59,849 bases of DNA from Plantactinospora mayteni (lineage in GTDB: Bacteria; Actinomycetota; Actinomycetes; Mycobacteriales; Micromonosporaceae). Positions 1-8,326 of this stretch are shown here, in pieces. Both the position numbers and the translations under genes were made by a program. The stretch spans positions 1-59,849 of the forward strand of contig NZ_BONX01000006.1 of the NCBI RefSeq assembly GCF_016862935.1, in the 5' to 3' direction. The notes under the pieces are model-generated. The model was not told where the DNA came from. It did no database searches and saw only the letters and a program-made list of their open reading frames with translations. The stretch's first letter is position 1, and each line of letters opens with the position of its first letter.

Positions 1-1
1 T

Positions 2-46
2 GGCACCTCACCGAGTAACCCTGACGAAGCGTCACCGTCGGAATGA
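2..46 (+). CDS. 3' end of an upstream gene, possibly mcrB (partial)
   Basis: The window opens inside a reading frame with no stop from base 2 until the TGA at 44-46. That TGA overlaps the ATG of the mcrC-like gene as ATGA at 43-46. Only about 14 codons are visible, too few to identify by sequence. McrB, the AAA+ GTPase partner, is normally encoded directly upstream of McrC, so this is the expected identity by position only. Confidence 0.3.
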   Translation, partial: GTSPSNPDEASPSE

Positions 47-1242
47 GCGCGCTGCCGGCCAACCTTGGCGAACTCGACAGGACTGGCGCGCTGAGGCAGC
101 TCGACGACGATACCGCGAGCGCGCTGAGCAGCACCGGACTCGTCGAGGTGCATCCCGAGGGCGGCGGTTGGTGGCGCCTGCTGCCGACTGGCAAGGTCGG
201 CGCGGTCCGGATCGGTGGACTCGACGTCCAGGTGCAGCCAAAGGTGGGGATCGCCCGACTGCTGTTCCTGCTTGGCTACGCCCTGGATCCGGGGTTCCGA
301 CCAGAAGACGTCACCGCGATACCCGAACCAGATCTGTGGCCGGCGCTGTCCGAGTCGCTGATCCGGCAGGCTGAACGCGCGCTCGCCCCAGGCGTCCTAC
401 AGGGGTACGTGTCGGTCGACGAGTCGCTGCCGCTGGTCCGCGGGCGGATCCGGTTCGCGGATCAGTTCGCCCGCCGTCCCGGCGTACCGCTGCCGATCGA
501 GGTCCGCTTTGACGAGTACGCCGCGGACATTGCCGAGAACCAGATCCTGCGCACTGCTCTGCGGCGCATGATGGCGGTTCCCCGGTTGCCGGCCGGCGCG
601 CGAGCCCGCCTCGCCCATCTGGACGGTCGACTCGACGGCGTGCGGGTGCTTCCGTATGGAGCGCCCCTACCGGCCTGGCGTACGAGTCGGCTGAACGCGC
701 GGTACGCGCCCGCGCTCAGGTTGGCCCAGCTGGTCCTCCGCTACCAGTCCGCAGAGCCTGGGCCTGGCGACGTCACCATGGCCGCGTTCGTCGTGAACAT
801 GGCCAAGGTCTTCGAGGACTTCGTCACCACCGCCCTGCGCGAGGCGCTGGCCCCGTATCCGGGGCACACCGATGGCCAGTACCCGGCGCACCTCGACGTT
901 GACCGGACTATCCCCATCCGGCCCGATGTTGTCCACGTCGTCAACGACCGGCCCGTCGCGGTCTTCGACGCGAAGTACAAGCTTGAAGGCGCCAGCTCCG
1001 GCTACCCAAACGCTGACGCCTACCAGATGCTCGCGTACTGCACGGCGCTGAAGCTGCGCCTTGGGTGGCTCATCTACGCTCAGGGCACGTCGGAGCCCGG
1101 CCGCCGCCGGATCCGCAACACCGAAATCGACGTCGTGCATCACCCGCTCGACCTAGGCGCGCCGCCGCGCCACATTCTCGTAGACATCGACGTCCTGGCA
1201 CAAAAGGCTATGCACGAATACGCGGATACGCAGAGCCGCTGA
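43..1242 (+). CDS. mcrC: McrC-like subunit of a McrBC-type restriction system
   Basis: 399 aa, the usual size for McrC. McrC supplies the nuclease of a system in which the McrB AAA+ GTPase translocates on modified DNA. The N-terminal half has the McrC beta-rich region (GRIRF near residue 135, ENQILRTALRR near 166-175). The C-terminal half carries a PD-(D/E)xK nuclease core: Glu near 258, Asp295 and the Asp309-Ala-Lys311 motif within VFDAKYK. The ATG forms ATGA with the stop of the preceding frame, and an in-frame TAA at 16-18 rules out an earlier start. The target, usually modified cytosine, cannot be read from this subunit. It lies directly beside a base-modification-type island, but a functional link is only speculation. 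Confidence 0.85.
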   Translation: MSALPANLGELDRTGALRQLDDDTASALSSTGLVEVHPEGGGWWRLLPTGKVGAVRIGGLDVQVQPKVGIARLLFLLGYALDPGFRPEDVTAIPEPDLWPALSESLIRQAERALAPGVLQGYVSVDESLPLVRGRIRFADQFARRPGVPLPIEVRFDEYAADIAENQILRTALRRMMAVPRLPAGARARLAHLDGRLDGVRVLPYGAPLPAWRTSRLNARYAPALRLAQLVLRYQSAEPGPGDVTMAAFVVNMAKVFEDFVTTALREALAPYPGHTDGQYPAHLDVDRTIPIRPDVVHVVNDRPVAVFDAKYKLEGASSGYPNADAYQMLAYCTALKLRLGWLIYAQGTSEPGRRRIRNTEIDVVHHPLDLGAPPRHILVDIDVLAQKAMHEYADTQSR

Positions 1243-1323
1243 TTGCTCACGAGAGCTCAGGACCGCGTCGGTCGAATCCGACCGACGAGTCATGGCTCAG
1301 TCCCCGCGTTCCCCGACGGATAC

Positions 1324-1699
1324 GGCGAGGGAACGTGGCACGCCGAGGCCGAGGCGGCAGGCGTACTTGGACGGGCGGTGCGCAGCCGCTAGATCGGCGC
1401 CGGTGTCCCCGACGACCCATGAGTCTTCTGGTCGAATGCGATGGCTTCCGATCGCTTCCTCGAAAGGGGAGGTTGGGGCTTGCGGCACGAGCAGGCAGCG
1501 CCGATATCGTGCGGGCAGACGTAGACGGGTATAGGCGGGCTCCGTGAAACGCGGCTTGCTGTATGAATTCTGCACACATCAAATGGAAGTACTCGATCGT
1601 GAAGAGTCCGTGGCTGATCCTTCCTTGGTTTGTGATTATTGGGCAGATGTAGTTTGAGGCCGCAAGGTCGGCGAGAGCCTTGAATGTCCGCGTTTGGCA
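1324..1699 (-). pseudogene. Decayed HAD-IIIA (GmhB/HisB-N-like) phosphatase
   Basis: Read on the minus strand, conserved pieces of a D,D-heptose-1,7-bisphosphate-phosphatase-type HAD protein appear in the right order but in three frames. The first is ITNQGRISHGLFT at about 1699-1574. The second is YVCPHDIGAACSCRKPQP at about 1525-1470, the zinc-loop signature CPHxxxxxCxCRKPxP. The third is PEDSWVVGDTGADLAAA, the HAD motif IV, at about 1430-1381. At least two frameshifts separate them and the N-terminal catalytic DxD region is not seen. It follows the leftward kinase/QueC operon in the same orientation, so it was probably the last gene of that operon and has been lost. Confidence 0.6.
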
Positions 1700-1858
1700 G
1701 CGGCGAGATGGCTCGTTCCCCTCGATCACCGATGGGCTCGGCAGGAGCCGTTGAGGTCGCAGAAGACGGCTCGCATGCTGCCGAGGATAGACTGTCCGGG
1801 CGGGTGGCGCGAAGAAGGAACGCGGGAGTATTCGGTGACGGGTGCCGAGGATCTTCAG

Positions 1859-2377
1859 TTAGTTCGAAAGGTAGTCCAGGCAGGCATGCAGGACCTCTGA
1901 TTGCGGCTTGTTCGTATCGATGACGAGTTTGGGGCCCGGGATGGGGTGGGCTTGGGCCTTGAGGGTGCTGTGGAGGCTCGGGTCCCGGTTGGCGGCAGGG
2001 TGGTTGTCGGCGGTGCGGTCGCGCCGGAGCCGGTTGCGAGCGGTTGTGTCGTCGCAGCGACACTCGATGATCTTGAGGGGCTGACGGAGGCTCGTTGCGA
2101 GACGACGAACAGCCTCAACCTGGTAGGTCTGGCTGTAGGTTCGGCCGTCGAGGATGACGGTTCGGGTGGGATCTTCGGCGAGGAGTCGCGCGGTTGTTCG
2201 GTAGATGATCCCGACGACGAAGTCGTCTTGACCTCTCGTGTAGGTGGTGCCTTCAAACCCGAAGAGTGCGGCGCGGATGTGATCTTTGTCGAGCACCCGT
2301 GCGTGCAGGGCCTTGGCGAGTTGCCTTGCGAGGGTGCTCTTGCCGGTTCCAGGAAGTCCCGTGATGGCGATGATCAT
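1859..2377 (-). CDS. AAA-family P-loop kinase (small-molecule kinase-like)
   Basis: 172 aa single-domain P-loop protein. The Walker A motif GLPGTGKS lies near residues 7-14. The chain then resembles the AAA_33/adenylylsulfate-kinase-like group, with an ILDGRTYS stretch in place of a typical DxR loop and CRCDD before an Arg-rich lid (ARNRLRRDR). The substrate is not evident; relatives phosphorylate small alcohols, nucleosides or antibiotics. The ATG overlaps the stop of the NTP_transf_5 gene by four bases (2374-2377), so the two are likely translationally coupled in the QueC operon. It is the last intact gene of that operon. Confidence 0.75.
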   Translation of the reverse strand: MIIAITGLPGTGKSTLARQLAKALHARVLDKDHIRAALFGFEGTTYTRGQDDFVVGIIYRTTARLLAEDPTRTVILDGRTYSQTYQVEAVRRLATSLRQPLKIIECRCDDTTARNRLRRDRTADNHPAANRDPSLHSTLKAQAHPIPGPKLVIDTNKPQSEVLHACLDYLSN

Positions 2378-3381
2378 GATTGGTTGCCGTACAGCAGGGT
2401 GGCCAAGTCGTCGGCAACGTGGGGTGCCGGCGGCCCGATTTGGGGGTCAAGTTTCAATGCGTTGGTGATGTTCGATCCCATGGCCCTGTCGAGGCGACGG
2501 AATACCCAGTCGGCTTGGGATCGCGCATTGTGGTCGACGATTACTTGGCGGGCAGCATCGGCCTCGCCGGCTTGGATTGCGTGGTGCCAGAGCCGTAGAA
2601 GGTCCGCGCAGGAGAGCAGGGTGAGTTGGCGCGACCGGTGTGCCTTGTCCCAGAGGGCGATGGTGGCGTATGCGGCGTGGACAGCTCGTTGGGGCACGGA
2701 GAGGAGGACATCGGGAGATCCTGGGATTGGTTGTGCGGTGCGTCGGCGTACCATCTCTGCCATAAAAGGGGCGTAGTCGACCGCGACTTCGTTGAGCTGG
2801 TGGGTGAGGTCGACGACGATCCGGGGCACGAGCGGGTCGGCCAGGGTTCGGGTGTACGGGCCGACGCTGCGGCGGCGTGTTTGGCCGATTGGCTGGTATC
2901 CAAGCTTGGTCAGGACAGTGTCCGCAGCGGCCAACCGGGAGTGCTCGATGACGAGGTCGATGTCGCTGAGGGGCCGCTCGCCGCGGCCGTAGTACAGGGT
3001 TGATTCGACAGCGATGCCGGAAACGGCGGCATAGGGGATGCTCGCGTCAGTGAATGCCTGCGCGATTCGGGCGGCTTCGCGGCGGTGGTAGTGCAGGGTG
3101 TATTGATTGAGCCGGAGTTGGCGTGCGAGGAATCGGGCGCGGTGCGGTTTCTGCTCATGGAGCAGTCCGGTATGGGTGAGATAATCGGCAAGAAGGCAGA
3201 GCACCTTGTGGTCGACCGCCAGTTCGATTAGCCCTCCCCACCGCAGGTGCGGATGACTCAGGGTGAGGCTGGCGAGCGGATACGTCTGCTCGTAAGGAGT
3301 GGGTAGACAAACGAGTTCGAGCAGCGCGATCTCAGGATTGGCGGGCTGCTCAGGGCGTGGTGATGGGCTGGTGGGGACCAT
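2374..3381 (-). CDS. NTP_transf_5-type nucleotidyltransferase family protein
   Basis: 335 aa. The region AVSGIAVESTLYYGRGERP then SDIDLVI (Asp140 and Asp142) is the GxS...DxD metal-binding core of the minimal nucleotidyltransferase fold called NTP_transf_5 (PF14907). The rest is helical. The family is often found in peptide or nucleotide-related biosynthetic loci beside HprK-like kinases, and one is present in this island at 6348-7445. It probably transfers a nucleotide or phosphate-containing group to a small molecule; the acceptor is unknown. It starts three bases after the stop of the deoxyribosyltransferase-like gene and overlaps the kinase that follows. Confidence 0.75.
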   Translation of the reverse strand: MVPTSPSPRPEQPANPEIALLELVCLPTPYEQTYPLASLTLSHPHLRWGGLIELAVDHKVLCLLADYLTHTGLLHEQKPHRARFLARQLRLNQYTLHYHRREAARIAQAFTDASIPYAAVSGIAVESTLYYGRGERPLSDIDLVIEHSRLAAADTVLTKLGYQPIGQTRRRSVGPYTRTLADPLVPRIVVDLTHQLNEVAVDYAPFMAEMVRRRTAQPIPGSPDVLLSVPQRAVHAAYATIALWDKAHRSRQLTLLSCADLLRLWHHAIQAGEADAARQVIVDHNARSQADWVFRRLDRAMGSNITNALKLDPQIGPPAPHVADDLATLLYGNQS

Positions 3382-3384
3382 CGT

Positions 3385-3846
3385 TTACTCGGTCGAATCC
3401 GGCAAGTCGAGATGTCGACCTATCAGCCTCATCAGGTCGTCGATCGTGCGGGCTGTTCCGCCCCCGAGGGCGTAGTCGATCATGAGGTTGTTGGAGTCGG
3501 TGCCTCCGAAGCGGCGTGAGTCGGTTTGGAGGCCGAAGCAGGGCTTGTCCCAGGCGTATGCCATGCCGAGTTCCACGCAGCCTCCTTCGTCGGGTACGCG
3601 GCCGTCGAGGATGAATACCAGGAGGTCGCAGTCGCGGACGGCGGCGACGTCCCCCGCGAAGAGGCGGCTGCGAACGGTGTGCTCGTCAAGGCCCTGGCGG
3701 ACGAGGGGGGCGGCCTCGCCTCCATCGCGTTGTGGCAGGTAGGTGCGTAGTCCGGCGTCGCGGAGCGCTTGGTCGACGGCGAGGTTGAACGCCTTCTCGG
3801 CGTCGTTGAACAGGGGGGCGGCGATGTAGGCGCTGGGCGTTGCCAC
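3385..3846 (-). CDS. Nucleoside 2-deoxyribosyltransferase-like protein
   Basis: 153 aa, the usual length of the family, which moves (deoxy)ribose between bases or hydrolyses nucleoside bonds through a covalent enzyme-sugar intermediate. Family signatures are YIAAPLFNDAE at the N-terminus, a DCDLLVFILDG strand-loop, and DEGGCVELGMAYA, whose Glu is the expected nucleophile. The GTG start at 3846 is chosen because AGGAG lies just upstream and the fold begins immediately; the frame stays open upstream but without family sequence. Next to QueC it is a natural candidate for attaching a deazaguanine base to a sugar or for base exchange. That role is inferred. Confidence 0.75.
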   Translation of the reverse strand: MATPSAYIAAPLFNDAEKAFNLAVDQALRDAGLRTYLPQRDGGEAAPLVRQGLDEHTVRSRLFAGDVAAVRDCDLLVFILDGRVPDEGGCVELGMAYAWDKPCFGLQTDSRRFGGTDSNNLMIDYALGGGTARTIDDLMRLIGRHLDLPDSTE

Positions 3847-3883
3847 GATTGCTCTCCTGGGGTGGTTCGGGTCGAGCGGCCGG

Positions 3884-4600
3884 TCAGGGGCGGATGCCGA
3901 CGGTGGCGAGGGCGGAGACCAGCTCTGCGGCGCGGTGCTCGGGGTAGCGGCCAGCGCGCATGGCTGGCAGGTAGTAGTCGGTGACGCGGTGCCACTGCCA
4001 GGGCGGCGAGGCGAACTCTGCGGTGGTGATGTTGTTGTTGGCCAGGGCAATCCATCGCCGGAGACAACTCGGGCAGGTGCCGCAGTGCACGCTGGCGTTG
4101 CCGGACTCGGTGCACGAGAAGGTGAGTAAGAGGTTGTCGGCGGGCAGTCCTTGGGCGAGGTACCAGGCGACGATGTCGGTCTTGGTCATGTCCCAGAACG
4201 GGCTGGCGATGGTGATGGGTCGACCGGCGAAGGAGCTGAGGGACTGTGACATTTGCTCGAAGGCGTCGGGCGACTTGTCGAGGGTGTGGTCGCCCTTGAC
4301 GCCGATGCACCAGATCGCGTCAGCGTGCCGTGAGGCGATCATGGCGAGGAAGACGTTGCGCATGGGGATGATCACGTCGTCGCCGTGCCAGGCGGACAGG
4401 TCGAGTTCGGTGCTGATGGTGAGGTTGATACCGCACCGGTCGGCGAGGGCGGCGATGGCCTGTAGCTCGGGTGCGCGGTAGCGATGGCGGATGTCGACGT
4501 ATAGGGCGGGTGGTTGGCCGAGGTAGTGCCAGGCGGGAAAGCTGTCGAGGCCAGCAGAGAAGAGCAGGAGCTGTCGGTCGGTCATGGGGCTGGTCCTCAT
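3884..4600 (-). CDS. queC: QueC-like 7-cyano-7-deazaguanine synthase
   Basis: 238 aa. QueC uses ATP and ammonia to convert 7-carboxy-7-deazaguanine into preQ0. The PP-loop is S15-A-G-L-D-S20, a variant of the usual SGGxDS. The four zinc cysteines are all present and spaced as in QueC (Cys163, then CGTCPSC at 173-179). The ATG at 4600 gives a four-base overlap with the stop of the upstream kinase; a second ATG at 4585 is also possible. QueD and QueE lie 9-10 kb away in the same orientation, so the three preQ0 enzymes are split between two operons. Because the P-loop is variant, a product stopping at the amide cannot be excluded. Confidence 0.85.
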   Translation of the reverse strand: MRTSPMTDRQLLLFSAGLDSFPAWHYLGQPPALYVDIRHRYRAPELQAIAALADRCGINLTISTELDLSAWHGDDVIIPMRNVFLAMIASRHADAIWCIGVKGDHTLDKSPDAFEQMSQSLSSFAGRPITIASPFWDMTKTDIVAWYLAQGLPADNLLLTFSCTESGNASVHCGTCPSCLRRWIALANNNITTAEFASPPWQWHRVTDYYLPAMRAGRYPEHRAAELVSALATVGIRP

Positions 4601-5346
4601 TCGGCGGGTACCTTCAGGAGGTGGCGGGCGTACTGGGCGGCTTTGCAGGCGACATCGTCGGCGTCGCGCAGGCCGACGGTGATGCGACGGACCGACCCGG
4701 GACGCTCGGCTAGGACGCGCTGGTAGTTCTCGGCCAAGGCGGGCAGGAAGAGCAGGCGCTCGACGGCGGCGGGGTTGCCGTCGCCCCTGCCGCGGGCGAT
4801 GGCGCGTTCCCGGGCCAGGGGCCAGGGCACGTCGAGGTGGATGGCGAGGTCGGGGTGTAGCCACCACAGGTCGGTGCACGCGCGAAGTTGGGGCAGCAGG
4901 GTGTGTTGGGGTACGTCGGGGTTCCGCTCGGCGAGGATGGTCAGGTAGTAGGCCATCTTGAGGTAGACGCCGTGGTCGATGATTACTACCTGGTTCTCCC
5001 GGCATGCGGCCTGGTAGACCCGGGTCTGGTGGTCGGCTTCTCGGCACAGCCGCAGGAACAGGTCGATGATGGCGTGGTGCGGTACGGTGAAGCCGCCGAT
5101 GCCGGTGCGGCTGCGTAGCGGGTGGTGTTCGAGGAAGTCGGAGAGGTCCGCGAGGACACCGTGGCGGGCGCCGTAGGCGACCACGCGGGTGGTGAACCCG
5201 AGTGAAGCGAGGTGTTCGCCGAGCCGGCGGGCGCAGGTGGTCTTGCCTGCACCCCATACGCCCTCGATCGTGATGACCGCGGCACGTTGTTGGACCGTCG
5301 TCCGGTCCCGCGTGCTTCTGGTATTGGCGGTTGACATCGTGGTCAC
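4597..5346 (-). CDS. Thymidylate-kinase-like P-loop kinase
   Basis: 249 aa. The motif IEGVWGAGKTT near residues 28-38 is the P-loop of the dTMP/deoxynucleoside kinase group; IIDHGVYLKMAYYL occupies the DRx position and RERAIARGRGDG is a plausible lid. It is the first gene of the leftward operon that continues into queC. A GTG at 5346 with GGGAG nine bases upstream is chosen; an ATG at 5337 is possible. A second kinase of the same superfamily lies at 11733-12389. Two such kinases with a deazaguanine pathway and a deoxyribosyltransferase suggest nucleotide formation, but the substrate is unproven. Confidence 0.75.
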   Translation of the reverse strand: MTTMSTANTRSTRDRTTVQQRAAVITIEGVWGAGKTTCARRLGEHLASLGFTTRVVAYGARHGVLADLSDFLEHHPLRSRTGIGGFTVPHHAIIDLFLRLCREADHQTRVYQAACRENQVVIIDHGVYLKMAYYLTILAERNPDVPQHTLLPQLRACTDLWWLHPDLAIHLDVPWPLARERAIARGRGDGNPAAVERLLFLPALAENYQRVLAERPGSVRRITVGLRDADDVACKAAQYARHLLKVPAE

Positions 5347-5485
5347 TGGATCTCACTCCCGCTTGGATGTGGCCCTACCAGTCGACCAGTGGCTCGCGGC
5401 GGGGTGAAGGCTGGAGAGGCGTGAAAGTTGTGAATGTTGCCCGTGTATCGGGTGGTCGACCGGCTTGGGCGAGAAGACTGGTCGC
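5347..5485. promoter_or_regulatory. Divergent promoter region between the kinase-queC operon and the IMPase-like gene
   Basis: About 140 bases separate the leftward kinase gene from the rightward IMPase-like gene, so promoters for both must lie here or just inside them. I see no confident -10/-35 pair or inverted repeat. Confidence 0.35.
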
Positions 5486-6343
5486 GTGGATGTGCCAGAC
5501 CAGGTGATACAAGCGGGCCGATCCCGTGAGGGGCATGATCTGGATGCGTGGTTGGCGGTGGCGCGCGCAGCGGTGGCGTGCGCGGCTGCCTACGTGCGCG
5601 ACCACTTGCCGGGGGCGGTTGCGGCGAAGGGTGATCGGGATCTCGTGTCCGACGTCGATCTCGCGGTCGAGCGGCTGGTGCGGGACTTCCTTCATCAGCA
5701 CGCACCTGGCGTGGCGTTCGGCGGCGAGGAGTACGGCTTCCCGCCGGGTGTGGTGGATGAGCAGTGGGTGCTGGATCCGGTGGACGGCACGGTGAACTTC
5801 GTCCACGGAATTCCGCTGTGCGCGGTCTCGCTGGCGCTTCGGCGCGGTGACCGGGCGGTGCTCGGGGTCATCGCGGCGCCGTTCCTGGGCACCAGTTACT
5901 GGGCGGCGGAGGGGCGGGGCGCGTTCCGCAATGGGCAACCGATCATGGCCTCTCGCCGGCATGCACTGGATCAGGCTGTTGTCGCGGTCGGTGACTACGG
6001 CACGGGGGCGGGGGCAGCGTCCCGGAACCGTGCGGCGGTGTCGTTGCATCGTCGCCTGGCGGACCAGGTCCAGCGGGTGCGGATGCTGGGGTCGGCGGCA
6101 ATGGATCTGGTGTGGGTTGCCGAGGGTGCACTCGACGCGAGTATCACGCTTGGTAATCGGGTGTGGGACATGGCGGCGGGTGTGGTGATCGCGCGGGAAG
6201 CCGGGGCGGTGGTGGTCGACGTCGATGGATCGCCGCACGACTGCACCTCGGCGATCACGATCGCCGTGGCCGAACCCTTGGCTCTGCCAGTCACGGAGCT
6301 GGTGCGGGCGGCGATGCGAGAGGGCGGGCATCTGCCGGCCTGA
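5486..6343 (+). CDS. Inositol-monophosphatase-family phosphatase
   Basis: About 285 aa. The family metal-binding motifs are all present: GGEEYG, WVLDPVDGTVNF and RVWDMAAGVVIAREAG. The family dephosphorylates inositol phosphates, fructose bisphosphate, PAP or histidinol phosphate with Mg2+. Here a sugar or nucleoside phosphate is most likely, given the neighbours. It is the only rightward gene in the island and ends four bases before the stop of the leftward HprK-like gene. The start is uncertain: the frame is open from a TTG at 5465, and GTG codons at 5486, 5492 and 5504 lack a strong ribosome binding site. Confidence 0.85.
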   Translation: MDVPDQVIQAGRSREGHDLDAWLAVARAAVACAAAYVRDHLPGAVAAKGDRDLVSDVDLAVERLVRDFLHQHAPGVAFGGEEYGFPPGVVDEQWVLDPVDGTVNFVHGIPLCAVSLALRRGDRAVLGVIAAPFLGTSYWAAEGRGAFRNGQPIMASRRHALDQAVVAVGDYGTGAGAASRNRAAVSLHRRLADQVQRVRMLGSAAMDLVWVAEGALDASITLGNRVWDMAAGVVIAREAGAVVVDVDGSPHDCTSAITIAVAEPLALPVTELVRAAMREGGHLPA

Positions 6344-6347
6344 TTCC

Positions 6348-7445
6348 TTACCCGGTGGCACGCCAGATCACCTCGGCGAGTCCAGCCGCCGTGCCGGCAG
6401 GACTCGGTCCCACAGGGAGGCGGAAGCAGGGCACCGTATTTGCGACAGCTTCCGCCGCTGCCCGGATGTGCGCGTTCCGGTCCGATTCCGGCTGTGGGAT
6501 GAGCCAGTGGTTGATGCGGGCGGCGTACCCGCGAGCCCGGTCGACGGTGAAGAACCGGGTGCCGATGAGGGTTGCGCGTACCTCTTCCGGCTCCACAGGC
6601 TCAGCGGCCCCAGGCGTTGGCTGATCGAGTGTCAGGGTCGGCCACAGCATGACCGTGAGGTGGCAGGCGTTGCGGATGCTGCCCGAGGTCAACAGGCCGG
6701 GGATGTCGGGTGGTTCGACCGTGGCTTTCGTGTCGGACGTGGCGGCGAGCGCGGTGAAGTCGGAGTAAGCGTGCAGCGTCCCGGCGCCGATGTGGAGCCG
6801 ATGGGGCCATGCGTGTCCGACGAGCGTCTTGCCGTCGGTGTGCAGGAGGAGCCGGTCGTTGGTGACGAAGTCGGCGCCGAGGTGTCGTAGGGCGGCGATC
6901 AGTGTGGTGGTCTTGCCCGCACCCTTGAGCCCGGCGACGGCGATGCCCTGCCCGCGGTAGATGAACGCGGCAGCGTGGGCGTAAACGACGCCTTGTCGGA
7001 GTAGTTGGGCGGTCATAGCCTGCCGGGTCAGCCGGGTGGACCAGTCACGAGCGGCATCGGGCGGGCAGTTGACCAGGATGAGGCGGCGGCGGGGGTCGAG
7101 CCGGATGAGGCTCGACCGGTCCGGTATCCACCACACATCGAGCCCGAATAGCGCGAGCTTCCTCGCGGAGACGTTGGGGCCGATGTCGCGGGTGATGGTG
7201 CCGGCAAACGCGCAGTCCCACGCGGCGGGATTCGTGGGCGGTTCGGCGACGATGACGATCTGCCAGGCGGCGGGTCCGGCAGGATGGGTCGTGTACGAGT
7301 AGAGGGTGCTGGTCGCGGCTGTCAGCGCGGTGGGCAGGTCGCAGGTCAGGGCTACCGATGCCGTGTGCTGTCGGAAGACGATGGTGGTGGGGCTGGCCCC
7401 GGGGGCGGGAAGCTGCGAGATCGCGGCACGGAGCGGATCGGTCAT
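6348..7445 (-). CDS. HprK-like kinase
   Basis: 365 aa. A P-loop AGLKGAGKTTT at about 171-181 follows AHAAAFIYRGQGIAV, the arrangement of HPr-kinase-like proteins found in biosynthetic loci. After it come FVTNDRLLL and a Pro/His-rich stretch as in HprK relatives. There is no HPr or PTS gene nearby, so the substrate is probably a small molecule or carrier. The ATG at 7445 overlaps the cupin stop by four bases (ATGA), which decides the start. It is the last gene of the queD operon and converges on the IMPase-like gene. Confidence 0.7.
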   Translation of the reverse strand: MTDPLRAAISQLPAPGASPTTIVFRQHTASVALTCDLPTALTAATSTLYSYTTHPAGPAAWQIVIVAEPPTNPAAWDCAFAGTITRDIGPNVSARKLALFGLDVWWIPDRSSLIRLDPRRRLILVNCPPDAARDWSTRLTRQAMTAQLLRQGVVYAHAAAFIYRGQGIAVAGLKGAGKTTTLIAALRHLGADFVTNDRLLLHTDGKTLVGHAWPHRLHIGAGTLHAYSDFTALAATSDTKATVEPPDIPGLLTSGSIRNACHLTVMLWPTLTLDQPTPGAAEPVEPEEVRATLIGTRFFTVDRARGYAARINHWLIPQPESDRNAHIRAAAEAVANTVPCFRLPVGPSPAGTAAGLAEVIWRATG

Positions 7446-8326
7446 CCGAAGGGCCAATCCTGGTTCTTCCAGGCCGTGTCGGCGGCGGTCATGAGTTGCT
7501 CCAGCAGTCCGACAGATCGGGTGATGTACAGCTCGCACAGCGACTTCTCTGGACCGAGGTTGTGGCTGAGCCAGTGCGGGATGCCGTCGCAGGGCTGCGG
7601 CCTACCCCACGGCGTGAGGTCGGGCCCTTCAAGGCATAGTCCGCCGTCGCGGTTGCGCATCGCGATACGGAGAGGATCGCGGCGCCCGTACTTGAACTGG
7701 CTGTCCTTGCCGGCGGCGCGGCTGCTGGGTCCGCGTGCGGGGCGGAGCCGATCGGCGTAGATGTTGAACACGGCGGTGGGGGCGTCGAGCACGTAGGTGA
7801 GGTGCCAGGCACCGAAGGGCACGACCACCAGGTCACCTGGCCCCGAGGTGTGCTGGTAGAGATAGCGGCTGCCGTCCGGCCGCCACCCACTGACGATCAT
7901 GAGGTTGCGTCCGGCAAGGGTTTGAAAGATCTCCAACTGGTTCGCGCCGTTCCAGTGGCCTGTTGAGCGGATCGGCTCGCCGGTTGCGAGGACACCGGCC
8001 GGGTAGATCACCAGGTCGGCCGACCAGCCCTCGCCTATTTCCGCGTCGGTGCAGGCGGGTCGCTGCGGCAGGATGTCCCGGTAGGCGTCGTACATGACCG
8101 GGTTGTCTCCGGTCCGGACCGCCTGATGGAGTGCGGGGACGTCGAGGAAGTAGGGGCCGCCCGGTGGCCGGAGCATGTCGGCGAGGCGACGCGTGGTGCC
8201 GGCGTACGGTCGGCCGTTGAGGCGCAACCCGTGGCCGGGCTGGTAGGTGGCGTGGTGGAAGCCCCAGCCGAGCGGAAGAGCGGCGCGGAGGTCTGTGCCA
8301 CGGCTGAAATTGGTAGCGGCAGTCAC
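7442..8326 (-). CDS. Cupin protein related to archaeal-type glucose-6-phosphate isomerase
   Basis: 294 aa. The core GHWNGANQLEIFQTLAGRNLMIV followed by GPGDLVVVPFGAWHLT holds the His, Glu and second His positions of a metal-binding cupin barrel, as in cupin phosphoglucose isomerases. The expected role is isomerisation or epimerisation of a sugar phosphate. The N-terminal 100 residues are not the standard family sequence, and the family usually runs about 190 aa, so this is a longer variant. The GTG at 8326 overlaps the HAD stop by four bases. Confidence 0.6.
   Translation of the reverse strand: MTAATNFSRGTDLRAALPLGWGFHHATYQPGHGLRLNGRPYAGTTRRLADMLRPPGGPYFLDVPALHQAVRTGDNPVMYDAYRDILPQRPACTDAEIGEGWSADLVIYPAGVLATGEPIRSTGHWNGANQLEIFQTLAGRNLMIVSGWRPDGSRYLYQHTSGPGDLVVVPFGAWHLTYVLDAPTAVFNIYADRLRPARGPSSRAAGKDSQFKYGRRDPLRIAMRNRDGGLCLEGPDLTPWGRPQPCDGIPHWLSHNLGPEKSLCELYITRSVGLLEQLMTAADTAWKNQDWPFG

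Noticed and set aside
3884-5356. Long leftward frame covering queC and the kinase
   Set aside because: The portion before 4600 is the shadow of the kinase gene, which has the real P-loop in another frame. It is not a natural fusion.
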